64,000 bases of DNA from NCBI GenBank assembly GCA_036504735.1, contig DASXUQ010000010.1, positions 124,001 through 188,000 of the forward strand. Direction: 5' to 3'. This document shows, piece after piece, positions 52,427-59,937 of the stretch. Under the pieces are notes generated by a model that saw nothing but the letters and a program-made list of their open reading frames with translations, was not told where the DNA came from and searched no databases. This DNA comes from a bacterium. Its GTDB lineage: Bacteria; Electryoneota; RPQS01. The position numbers were made by a program, and so were the translations under genes. Positions within the stretch are counted from its first letter, which is position 1. Every line of letters begins with the position of its first letter.

Positions 52427-52720
52427 ATGCCCCGCGCCGCCACGTCTGATCTTTTTGAGCTGCTGAAGCTGCTGCGGCGCATTGTTGTGCTTGGCGTGGC
52501 CGCCTACGGTCTGGCCCGCGAAATGCCCTATACCACCTTAGCTGTACGGCTGGCCGCCCTCTGGGCCGTGCTCTATATCAGTTCCGGTCTGGTGGACATC
52601 GTGTTCCGGCGCCTGAGTTATCAGGCGGCGCAGAGCGAAGAACAAAAAGACGAACAAGCGGATGCCCCGAACCCGTCTGGAGCGAATCTTCCGGTGATGA
52701 GCGAGAATCGAGCCTCATAA
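52427..52720 (+). CDS. Uncharacterised 97-aa membrane protein in the flhG position
   Basis: One or two hydrophobic segments (LRRIVVLGVAAYGLAREMPY, and AVRLAALWAVLYISSGLVDI), then a charged tail (AQSEEQKDEQADAPN). It lies 13 bases after flhF and six bases before fliA. Many bacteria carry flhG here; this protein has no Walker or MinD motif and so is not FlhG. No family recognised. Confidence 0.7.
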   Translation: MPRAATSDLFELLKLLRRIVVLGVAAYGLAREMPYTTLAVRLAALWAVLYISSGLVDIVFRRLSYQAAQSEEQKDEQADAPNPSGANLPVMSENRAS

Positions 52721-52726
52721 GCGTCT

Positions 52727-53494
52727 ATGAAAGCCATTAATCCAGCGATCGCAGGATGGGAAGCCTACACCCAGTCCCGCACTCCCGAAATGCGCGAGAA
52801 GCTGTTGCTGCAGTATCTGCCGCTGGTGCGCCGCGTGGCAAGCCGGATGCTGGGATCGCTGCCGCGCAGCGTACGCCTCGACGATCTTGTTTCCGCGGGA
52901 GTTGTTGGGCTGCTCTCCTCTCTGGATGCTTTCGATCCGACCCTCGGCGTCAAGTTCGAAACGTTTGCCATGAACCGCATTCGCGGCGCGATGGTAGACA
53001 GCTTGCGTGAACTGGATTGGGTTCCGCGCTCGGTGCGCCAGAAGGCCCGCCAGCTCGAACGCACGATGGAAGAACTGGTGCAGAAGCTTGGCCGGATGCC
53101 CGAGGACGCCGAAGTCTCGGACCGGCTTGGACTATCGGTAGAAGGTTATCAGGCGCTGATGGAAGAGGTCAACGTGACCGTGCTGCTGTCGCTCGATGAT
53201 GCCTTTCCGAACCAGAACGGCGACGGAAGCTGCCTGTCGGAGATTGCGGCCGATCCCAATGCCGAGTCCAGCCATGAGCGCATGGAAGAACTTGAGCTGC
53301 GCGGCCTCTTAGTGGATAACCTGAAGAAGCTGCCGGAGCAGGAAAAGCTGGTGCTGGCTCTGTACTACTATGAAGAGCTGACCTTCAAGGAAATCGGCGA
53401 CGTTTTGAAACTGACGGAATCGAGAGTCTCACAAATCCATAGTAAGGCGATCTTGAAGCTCCGGTCCAGTGTCCGCCAGACGATGAACCAATGA
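52727..53494 (+). CDS. fliA: RNA polymerase sigma factor FliA (sigma-28)
   Basis: 255 residues with regions 2-4 intact: LLLQYLPLVRRVASRM, RLDDLVSAGVVGLLSSLDAF (region 2), FAMNRIRGAMVDSLRELDWV, and the region 4 helix-turn-helix LTFKEIGDVLKLTESRVSQI. FliA drives late flagellar genes after hook completion, normally held by FlgM. No flgM is in the window. Confidence 0.97.
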   Translation: MKAINPAIAGWEAYTQSRTPEMREKLLLQYLPLVRRVASRMLGSLPRSVRLDDLVSAGVVGLLSSLDAFDPTLGVKFETFAMNRIRGAMVDSLRELDWVPRSVRQKARQLERTMEELVQKLGRMPEDAEVSDRLGLSVEGYQALMEEVNVTVLLSLDDAFPNQNGDGSCLSEIAADPNAESSHERMEELELRGLLVDNLKKLPEQEKLVLALYYYEELTFKEIGDVLKLTESRVSQIHSKAILKLRSSVRQTMNQ

Positions 53495-53523
53495 GGCGGC
53501 AGGGGCAGGAGCGGAGGTAGCTC

Positions 53524-53808
53524 ATGATACAGCCCCTCGAAGAAAAGAGAAATCCCGGTGAATATATTAACCGGGTGAAACGGGTGGAGCATGATCACGG
53601 CCCGGGCTCGCGGGATTTCGCCTATGAGGTTGGCGAGATTTCCGAGGAGCAGCAGAAGCGCCGGCAGCCTCCGCACGAGTTCGGTGAAGATACGTACGAG
53701 CATTCGGAAGAAGAGGCCGGCGCTCCCGAGGCCGGACCGAATGACGACGCCAGGCACGGAACCACGCCCCCGCCTTCGGACGAAGGCAGCTTAGATATTA
53801 CCATCTGA
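53524..53808 (+). CDS. Uncharacterised 94-aa acidic protein after fliA
   Basis: A strong ribosome binding site (GGAGGT) lies eight bases before the ATG and the stop is one base before the next gene, so it is likely real. The protein is highly charged and Pro/Glu-rich, with no hydrophobic core, and is expected to be disordered. No known domain. Position between fliA and the AMIN-like membrane protein suggests a flagellar or regulatory role, but there is no direct evidence. Confidence 0.6.
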   Translation: MIQPLEEKRNPGEYINRVKRVEHDHGPGSRDFAYEVGEISEEQQKRRQPPHEFGEDTYEHSEEEAGAPEAGPNDDARHGTTPPPSDEGSLDITI

Positions 53809-53809
53809 T

Positions 53810-54949
53810 ATGTCTCTCCGCACATTCTTCTCCATGACCCTGCTTCGCGTGGCGCTTCTCGGAAGCATGGCCCTCAGCGCCTTCGCCGCGCCCAACAATG
53901 CGTTGCTCGACGTCCGCATCGGCACTCACAAACAGTTTGACCGTGTGGTGTTCGAGCTTCAGAGCGCCCTTGTGCCGTCGGTAAAGGTCAAGGACGGCCA
54001 GCGGATCGAAGTGCGGTTCAGCGGAGTCAACGTGCCGCAGAATTTCTCATTGCCTTCTCTGCCGCCCGATCTGACGATCCTGAAGCGCATCGATGCCTTC
54101 CGTGAAGGGGAGGACATTCTATTCGACCTCACGTTGGTGCGCGACGCCACTCCCACGGAATTGCCTCTGATGGGCACTCCCTGGCGGCTGGCCATTGACC
54201 TTGCCCCGCGCACCGCGGCGGCACCACCCGAGAAGAAACCCGAGTATATTCCGGGCGATTTGCCCATTCCTACAAAGTTAGCCGGTGAGGATGTGACCGA
54301 GGCTCCGGAAGATCCGGCGCAGGCTCATGCGGTGCTGGCCTACTTCTATCTGGATCGCGGCGATACGGCCAATGCGGCGCAGGAAGCCCTGGCGTATCAG
54401 CAGATCACGGGCAAGGCCTTGGATCTGTCTGCCCGAACCGTGGCCAAAGCCACGCCGACGCCGCCTCCTCCACGACCGCAGAGTGCCCAGGCCAAGCAGG
54501 GCTTTTGGCCGAAGAAGTGGCCGAAGCTGGTCATTCCTACTCCCGTGATCTGGCTGATCATCTTTGGCGGCGGGTTGCTGGGTGGTCTGGCGATCAGAGG
54601 CGGTATCCGTCCGCCGCGTTTGCGCATGCCCAAGCTTCCCCAGCGCAAAAAGAAGCCGCAAAGCCAGGACATGGAAACGGAACTTTCGGACGATCTGCAA
54701 GCCCTCGAAGAGGCCGTTGCCCAGGAGCCGCCGCGCAAGGCCGCGCCTGCCGCACCGCCACCGCCGGAAAGGGAATTAATTCCCGAGCCGGTGCTTGAGG
54801 AAGAACAGGAGGTCCGGGAGAGTCTGATGGATCGCCGTGTACGCCGCGTGCTGGAACTCAATCGTGAGGGCCGCAGTGTCACGGATATCGCTGAAGAACT
54901 GCAAATGGGCCAGGATGAAGTAAAGCTTATTCTCGATCTCAACCAATAA
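53810..54949 (+). CDS. AMIN-like / TPR-like / transmembrane / SwrB-type C-terminal protein
   Basis: 379 residues. A signal peptide (LLRVALLGSMALSAFA) precedes an AMIN-like beta domain (~25-125), a short TPR-like helical pair (AVLAYFYLDRGDTANAAQEA), a Pro-rich linker, a membrane helix (PVIWLIIFGGGLLGGLA), a linker, and a C-terminal helix-turn-helix-like motif (MDRRVRRVLELNREGRSVTD then IAEELQMGQDEVKLILDL). That last motif resembles the DUF6115/DUF2802 end found in the SwrB-type protein next to sigD in other bacteria. The N-terminal half would be periplasmic. Probably a flagellar assembly or wall-linked factor. Confidence 0.75.
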   Translation: MSLRTFFSMTLLRVALLGSMALSAFAAPNNALLDVRIGTHKQFDRVVFELQSALVPSVKVKDGQRIEVRFSGVNVPQNFSLPSLPPDLTILKRIDAFREGEDILFDLTLVRDATPTELPLMGTPWRLAIDLAPRTAAAPPEKKPEYIPGDLPIPTKLAGEDVTEAPEDPAQAHAVLAYFYLDRGDTANAAQEALAYQQITGKALDLSARTVAKATPTPPPPRPQSAQAKQGFWPKKWPKLVIPTPVIWLIIFGGGLLGGLAIRGGIRPPRLRMPKLPQRKKKPQSQDMETELSDDLQALEEAVAQEPPRKAAPAAPPPPERELIPEPVLEEEQEVRESLMDRRVRRVLELNREGRSVTDIAEELQMGQDEVKLILDLNQ

Positions 54950-54966
54950 TTCGAAGGGTTTCTGTT

Positions 54967-55224
54967 TTGTCTATCCTGCGCATGCCGATGCGCGTCGGTG
55001 AAGTATTGTCCGCCACCGTGCGCCGTAAATTGTCCGAGAACCGCGTGCTGATCTCTTTGAAAGGCCACACTCTCGTTGCCGAACCGGAGCACGACGTCAG
55101 CCCCGGGGACGAAATCTCGGTGCAAGTGTTGACGATTTTCCCGCGCATCCGGCTTCGCGTGCTGACCGCGCCGCTGGCCGCAGACGCCAGTCGCCGCCGA
55201 CCGCCCCTCGACCTGCATACCTGA
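54967..55224 (+). CDS. Small FliK-like beta-domain protein
   Basis: 85 residues from TTG 54967, preceded by GAAGGG; ATG 54982 and 54988 are alternatives. The core, LSENRVLISLKGHTLVAEPE then HDVSPGDEISVQVL, resembles the beta-barrel domain that repeats in FliK-type proteins, but stands alone with no Flg_hook domain. It ends block III, 17 bases before the terminator at 55242. Function unknown. Confidence 0.55.
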   Translation: MSILRMPMRVGEVLSATVRRKLSENRVLISLKGHTLVAEPEHDVSPGDEISVQVLTIFPRIRLRVLTAPLAADASRRRPPLDLHT

Positions 55225-55241
55225 CCCGACCATGACGCCAC

Positions 55242-55273
55242 AAGCGGCAGGGAAAACTCTGCCGCTTTTTGTT
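55242..55273 (+). terminator. Rho-independent terminator closing block III
   Basis: AAGCGGCAG (55242-55250), loop GGAAAACT, CTGCCGCTT (55259-55267), then TTTGTTT. Confidence 0.88.
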
Positions 55274-55362
55274 TACCCCCGCCGCCTTCAAGCTCTTCTC
55301 TAACTTTCCTATTCACAGGCCTTTAATTTGCGCTAAGTTTCGCGTGAAGGTGTTATAACGTT

Positions 55363-55378
55363 TGGCACCTTCCTTGCA
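55363..55378 (+). promoter_or_regulatory. Consensus sigma-54 promoter of flagellar block IV
   Basis: TGGCAC (55363-55368), CTTCC, TTGCA (55374-55378): both -24 and -12 elements match the consensus, with GG and GC ten bases apart. It lies 32 bases before the flgF ATG and 90 bases after the block III terminator. The best sigma-54 site in the window. Confidence 0.85.
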
Positions 55379-55409
55379 TCCTTTCCTTTAGCGAAAATGG
55401 AAGTTTGCA

Positions 55410-56129
55410 ATGATTAAAGGCATCTACACGTCCGCCATGGCCATGCGGCAGGGTATCCTTAAGCAGGAAATCACTGCCAACAATCTGGCTAACGCGGGAA
55501 CCACCGGCTTCAAACGCGACCGTCTCTTTGCGCAGGAATTGACCTCGGCGCAGGGCGATCCTGTCACGTCCGATCCCCTCTCCAAGAACGTCAGCCATTG
55601 GACGGAGTTCTCGCAGGGCGCCTTTGTGCCAACCGGCGAGACCATGGATTTCGCGCTGCAGAACAAGGGCTTCTTTGTGCTTTCCGACGGCCAGGGCGAA
55701 TTCTACACCCGCAACGGGCACTTCGAGCGTTCCGCCGAAGGCCTGCTGGTTGACGTCCAGGGCCGCATGGTGCAGGGCGAAGGCGGGAATATCTCACTGC
55801 CCAACGGACTGGTCACGGTGTCTCCGGAAGGCCGCGTCAACGTGGACGGCGTGATGGTGGACCGCCTGCGCGTGGTGGATTTCGACAATCCCCAGACCCT
55901 GCGCAAGGCCGGAGGCTCCGCCTTTGCCAAGTCTCCCGAGACCAGCGGCGATATGCCGGTGGATGCTCCGGTCGTTCGTCAGGGCTTTCTGGAAAATTCC
56001 AACGTGGATGCGGTCAAGGAAATGGTGGAGATGATTTCCACCTCGCGCAACTACGAGATTAACGCCAAGCTGGTGACCACGCAGGATGACACGCTGCGCC
56101 AGGTTGTCGGCGAAATGGGCCGAGTCTAA
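55410..56129 (+). CDS. flgF: Flagellar rod protein FlgF
   Basis: 239 residues. N-terminal rod motif SAMAMRQGILKQEITANNLA then NAGTTGFKRDR and C-terminal SNVDAVKEMVEMISTSRNYE with NAKLVTTQDDTLRQVVGEM. FlgF is a proximal rod protein. Length and order next to flgG fit. First gene of block IV behind the sigma-54 promoter. Confidence 0.93.
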   Translation: MIKGIYTSAMAMRQGILKQEITANNLANAGTTGFKRDRLFAQELTSAQGDPVTSDPLSKNVSHWTEFSQGAFVPTGETMDFALQNKGFFVLSDGQGEFYTRNGHFERSAEGLLVDVQGRMVQGEGGNISLPNGLVTVSPEGRVNVDGVMVDRLRVVDFDNPQTLRKAGGSAFAKSPETSGDMPVDAPVVRQGFLENSNVDAVKEMVEMISTSRNYEINAKLVTTQDDTLRQVVGEMGRV

Positions 56130-56143
56130 CCCCCACCCATCCT

Positions 56144-56929
56144 ATGATCAAATCGCTGTATTCCGCGGCTTCGGGCATGAACGCCCAGCAGACGAACCTC
56201 GACAACGTAGCGAACAACATCGCCAACGCCAACACGACCGGCTTCAAGCGCAGCCGCGTGGAGTTTCAGGATTTGGTCTATGAAACTCTGCGTGGCACCT
56301 CCGCTACGGCGCAAGGAACCTCGGTGCCGGTGGAGTTGCAGATCGGCGGCGGTACCAAGCCTGTGGCGACCGTGCGCAACTTCGAAACCGGGACCCCGCA
56401 GGAAACCGGGAATCCGCTGGACATGATGATCCGCGGCGACGGCTTCTTTCAGGTGTTGATGCCCGACGGCTCGCGTGGCTACACGCGCGATGGATCGTGG
56501 AAGACCTCTTCCAACGGCCAGGTTGTCAACGCCGACGGCCTTCCTATGGAGCCCCCGCTGACCATACCGCAGGACGCCACCGGCGTCACGATTCAGACCG
56601 ACGGGCGTGTGATGGTGACCACCGCCACGGCCACCGAGCCTACCGAACTGGGCCGTGTTGAACTGGCGCGCTTTGTCAATCCAGCCGGACTGACCAGCCT
56701 CGGCGGCAACCTTTATAAGCAGACCGTTGCTTCCGGTGATCCGATTGTGGCGCAGGCCGGCCTTGACGGCACGGGCACCCTCGATCAGGGCTACATCGAA
56801 AGCTCCAATGTGAAGATCGTCAACGAGATGATCGCCATGATCACCGCGCAGCGATCCTATGAATTGAATTCCAAGTCGGTCAAGACCGCCGATGACATGA
56901 TCGGCATCGCCACCAGCCTTAAGCGGTAA
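56144..56929 (+). CDS. flgG: Flagellar distal rod protein FlgG
   Basis: 261 residues. SAASGMNAQQTNLDNVANNI at the N-terminus and a C-terminal SNVKIVNEMIAMITAQRSYE, SVKTADDMIGIATSLKR are diagnostic of FlgG. It is 14 bases after flgF and two bases before flgA. Confidence 0.96.
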   Translation: MIKSLYSAASGMNAQQTNLDNVANNIANANTTGFKRSRVEFQDLVYETLRGTSATAQGTSVPVELQIGGGTKPVATVRNFETGTPQETGNPLDMMIRGDGFFQVLMPDGSRGYTRDGSWKTSSNGQVVNADGLPMEPPLTIPQDATGVTIQTDGRVMVTTATATEPTELGRVELARFVNPAGLTSLGGNLYKQTVASGDPIVAQAGLDGTGTLDQGYIESSNVKIVNEMIAMITAQRSYELNSKSVKTADDMIGIATSLKR

Positions 56930-56930
56930 C

Positions 56931-57605
56931 ATGAATACGCGCTTCAGTCTTCTCATTACCCTTCTTATCCCCCTGTGCCTGCATGCGGAAACCGCCGAGT
57001 GCCTTGTGCAGCGGCTGATTGCCGATGCCTGGTCGCCGCGCAGTGCGCGCGTGGAGTGGACGTTCAGCGGCAAGGTTCCCGCGGACTTGGGCGCGCATGA
57101 TGACTGGAAGCTGTGTGAGCCGCGTCCAACGCGCCTGGCGGGAAACATCATTCTGGCCTTTGAGCGCACGGATGGCGGCGCCACCCGGCGGATCGTCGTC
57201 ACGGGCACAGCGCATGTTTTTGGGCCTTGCCTGACGGTGAAGCAGACGGTTCCCGCCGGCCAGCCGGTGCAGGTTGCGAATCTTGACAGTATCAGCGCCG
57301 AATGGACCTATCTTAATGGCGATGCGGCGCAACTGTCCGATTTCTCAGCGGCCAAGGTCGCCACCCGGGCATTGACGCAGGGCAAGCCCATCACCACGCG
57401 GGACATCAAGGGCGCCAAACTGGTGCATCGCGGGCAAAACGTCAGTGTTTATTATGCCGAAGGCTCCGTGCGCATCCGGATTTCGGGACGCGCGCTCTGT
57501 GACGGCGCCATGGGCGATGTGGTTCCCGTGTCTACGGAACTTGTCGCGTCGCGCCGCCTGAGCGGCACCGTCAGCGCCGATGGTTCGATTCAACTCGAGA
57601 GATAA
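56931..57605 (+). CDS. flgA: P-ring chaperone FlgA
   Basis: 224 residues with a signal peptide (LLITLLIPLCLHA) and a C-terminal SAF-like domain (ATRALTQGKPITTRDIKGAK then HRGQNVSVYYAEGSVRIRIS). FlgA delivers FlgI to build the P-ring in the periplasm. The start is two bases after the flgG stop, the stop is 13 bases before flgH. Confidence 0.92.
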   Translation: MNTRFSLLITLLIPLCLHAETAECLVQRLIADAWSPRSARVEWTFSGKVPADLGAHDDWKLCEPRPTRLAGNIILAFERTDGGATRRIVVTGTAHVFGPCLTVKQTVPAGQPVQVANLDSISAEWTYLNGDAAQLSDFSAAKVATRALTQGKPITTRDIKGAKLVHRGQNVSVYYAEGSVRIRISGRALCDGAMGDVVPVSTELVASRRLSGTVSADGSIQLER

Positions 57606-57618
57606 GAGAGGCTTCGCC

Positions 57619-58173
57619 ATGCGACTACTCCTCGCCATACTGATTCTGATTCCGGCTCTCGTAGACGCCGGTCCCGCGCCGTCCATGTTTGCGGACCGTA
57701 TTGCGCGGCAGGTGGGAGACGTGCTCACGGTGCAGATTGTGGAAAACACCAGCGCCACAGCGTTGGCCACAACCAACACCAAGGAAGAGTACAAAGCGGA
57801 TTTGAGCGGCGGCAGTTCCGGAGGCTTCAGCAAGCTTATACCTTTCGGAGCCAACGGCGGCACCAAGAGCGAGCACAAAGGCGATGGCCGCACCGTGCGT
57901 CAAGGCCGGCTTACCGGCACGCTGACCGCTAAAGTGGTGGAAGTCTATCCCAACGGCAACATGCGCATCGAAGGCCAGAAGTGCCTGATCATCAACGGCG
58001 AACGGCAGATGACGATTCTGACCGGCGTCGTTCGTCCCGAAGATGTTGCCCCGGGAAACGTGGTCAGTTCCGACGTCATCGCCGATGCGGAAATCGCCTT
58101 CAAGGGCAAGGGCGTCCTTGCCAATGCCGAACGTCCCGGACTCATTGCACGCCTTTTCGACTGGTTGTTTTAA
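57619..58173 (+). CDS. flgH: L-ring protein FlgH without a visible lipobox
   Basis: 184 residues from ATG 57619. FlgH forms the outer membrane L-ring. The family signature ADRIARQVGDVLTVQIVENT and the C-terminal QMTILTGVVRPEDVAPGNVV, ADAEIAFKGKGVLA are present. FlgH is usually a lipoprotein with a lipobox Cys; here the signal sequence LLLAILILIPALVDAGPAP ends in Ala and has no Cys. The protein is shorter at the N-terminus than enteric FlgH. Confidence 0.93.
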   Translation: MRLLLAILILIPALVDAGPAPSMFADRIARQVGDVLTVQIVENTSATALATTNTKEEYKADLSGGSSGGFSKLIPFGANGGTKSEHKGDGRTVRQGRLTGTLTAKVVEVYPNGNMRIEGQKCLIINGERQMTILTGVVRPEDVAPGNVVSSDVIADAEIAFKGKGVLANAERPGLIARLFDWLF

Positions 58174-58174
58174 T

Positions 58175-59269
58175 ATGCGCAGCGCCATTCTCACTATCCT
58201 TATTGCCGTTCCGTTGCTGTCAGGTTTTGCTCAGGTCCGCATCCGCGATCTGACCACCTACCCGAACACTACGCCGACCACGCTGACAGGCTACGGCCTT
58301 GTGGTGGGTCTGGCCGGATCCGGCGACGGCAGCAAGTCCACCTTCACCCCCCAGTCCTTTGCCACCATGCTGAAGAGCTACGGCATTCAGGTCGATCCTA
58401 ACGGTCTGAAGTTGAAGAATGTCGCGGCGGTGATGGTCACCTGCCAGGTCAAGGCCGGTTCACGCACGGGCGGACGGAATGATGCGCTGGTCTCTTCCCT
58501 TGGTGACGCCACAAGTCTGCAGGGTGGAACACTCCTGCGCACGGTGCTGCTCGATCCGTGGGGCAAGGCTGTGGCCGAGTGCCAAGGGCCGATGTCCATC
58601 GGTGGCTTCAATTTCGAATCGGCAGGCTCAAGCATTTCGCGTAACCATGCCGTGGTTGGCCGCATTCCCGACGGCGTCGTGCTTTTTGAAGATGCGCCCG
58701 CGCTGCCCGCTCCCGCCGACACCTTTGTCTTGAACTTACGGCAACCGGATTTGCAGCTTTCCGTGCGCATTTCCGACGCCATTAACGCTCGCTATACTCT
58801 GAGCGCCGACGTCCGCGACCCTGCCACCATCGTGGTGCATGTCCCGCCGGCACGCGGCACGCTGAGTTCACGCCTCGCCTTTCAATCGGAAGTCGGCGAA
58901 TTGACGGTGACTCCCGTCGCCTCGGACCGCGTCGTCATTAATGAGCGTACCGGTACCATTGTCGTCGGCGCTGCCGTTGTGCTGATGCCTGCCGCAATTG
59001 CCCACGGCAATCTTACGGTGGAAATCACGGATCGCGCCGCGGTCAGCCAGCCGTCGCCCTTTTCACAGGGACAGACGATTTCCGAGCGTCAGAGCAAAAT
59101 CTCGGTGGACAATGCCGGAACAGGGTTGCTGGAGATGGCCGGTGCGGCTTCCGCAGGCGACGTCGCCCGTGCTCTCAACGCGCTGGGCGTCAGTCCGCGC
59201 GATATGATCGCCATTTTTCAGGGACTCAAGGAAGCCGGCTCCCTGCAGGCGGAATTGGTAATTATATGA
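58175..59269 (+). CDS. flgI: P-ring protein FlgI
   Basis: 364 residues from ATG 58175. A signal peptide (SAILTILIAVPLLSGFAQ) is followed by VRIRDLTTYPNTTPTTLTGY, GLVVGLAGSGDGSKSTFT, and the C-terminal GVSPRDMIAIFQGLKEAGSL of FlgI. FlgI makes the periplasmic P-ring. It starts one base after flgH and overlaps flgJ by four bases. Confidence 0.97.
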   Translation: MRSAILTILIAVPLLSGFAQVRIRDLTTYPNTTPTTLTGYGLVVGLAGSGDGSKSTFTPQSFATMLKSYGIQVDPNGLKLKNVAAVMVTCQVKAGSRTGGRNDALVSSLGDATSLQGGTLLRTVLLDPWGKAVAECQGPMSIGGFNFESAGSSISRNHAVVGRIPDGVVLFEDAPALPAPADTFVLNLRQPDLQLSVRISDAINARYTLSADVRDPATIVVHVPPARGTLSSRLAFQSEVGELTVTPVASDRVVINERTGTIVVGAAVVLMPAAIAHGNLTVEITDRAAVSQPSPFSQGQTISERQSKISVDNAGTGLLEMAGAASAGDVARALNALGVSPRDMIAIFQGLKEAGSLQAELVII

Positions 59270-59574
59270 CACAGAAAATCAGCCACGATCCGCTTCCGCT
59301 TGCAGCCAAGGCATCGCAGCCGCTGCACGCGAAGCCTAAGCACACTCAGGCGGACCAGGCGGCAGAACAGTTCGAGATCATGATGGCGCAGCAGATGATC
59401 AAGAGCATGCAGTCATCGCTCGAAGGCGGCAGCCTGTTCGGCGGCGGTGTGGCCGGTGATATTTACAGTGGTTTAGCAGAAGTCCAACTGGCGCAGACCC
59501 TGACCAAGGGTTCTCATTTTGGGCTCAAAGAGCAGATCCTTCGGCAATTGCCTAAGGCGGAGGTTCAGAAGTGA
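59266..59574 (+). CDS. flgJ: Rod-assembly protein FlgJ, N-terminal domain only
   Basis: 102 residues, covering the rod-binding (rod cap) domain with AAEQFEIMMAQQMIKSMQSS and DIYSGLAEVQLAQTLTKGSH. The C-terminal muramidase domain of enteric FlgJ (~150 more residues) is missing, as in many non-enteric bacteria, so a separate peptidoglycan hydrolase must open the wall for the rod. Overlaps flgI and the FlgN-like gene by four bases. Confidence 0.88.
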   Translation: MTQKISHDPLPLAAKASQPLHAKPKHTQADQAAEQFEIMMAQQMIKSMQSSLEGGSLFGGGVAGDIYSGLAEVQLAQTLTKGSHFGLKEQILRQLPKAEVQK

Positions 59575-59936
59575 TGAAATCTGTCCGCGGTGAATTTGTA
59601 CGCAAGCTTGGCTGCTTGCGGCTGGAAGTCCAGCATCTGAATGAAAGTCTGCGCACCAACAACTTCTCGGGCATCGAAGAACGCTCGCGCACCATTCAGG
59701 ATCTGCTCGTGGATCTGGTAAAGTACCAGCGAAAACTGACAAAGCTCGAACAACTGTCGATGAAACCCCGCTTCGCAACCCTGCGCGATGAAGCCCTCCA
59801 AAGCCTGGAGATCGCACGGCACATTCTCGACGACAGTCTCGAAGCCATGCTCGAGCTGGTGAAGTCGGTGCAGATCACATCGGGCTATGGACCCGATCAG
59901 CCCGGTTCCTCTTACTTCGTAGACCGGAAGGCCTGA
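59571..59936 (+). CDS. FlgN-like chaperone of hook-filament junction proteins
   Basis: 121 residues, nearly all alpha-helical with coiled-coil-like spacing (LRLEVQHLNESLRTNNFSGI then TIQDLLVDLVKYQRKLTKLE). The identification as FlgN rests on helical character, size and position immediately before flgK and flgL, the FlgN clients; sequence similarity is weak. Overlaps flgJ (ATGA) and is one base before flgK. Confidence 0.7.
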   Translation: MMKSVRGEFVRKLGCLRLEVQHLNESLRTNNFSGIEERSRTIQDLLVDLVKYQRKLTKLEQLSMKPRFATLRDEALQSLEIARHILDDSLEAMLELVKSVQITSGYGPDQPGSSYFVDRKA

Positions 59937-59937
59937 G

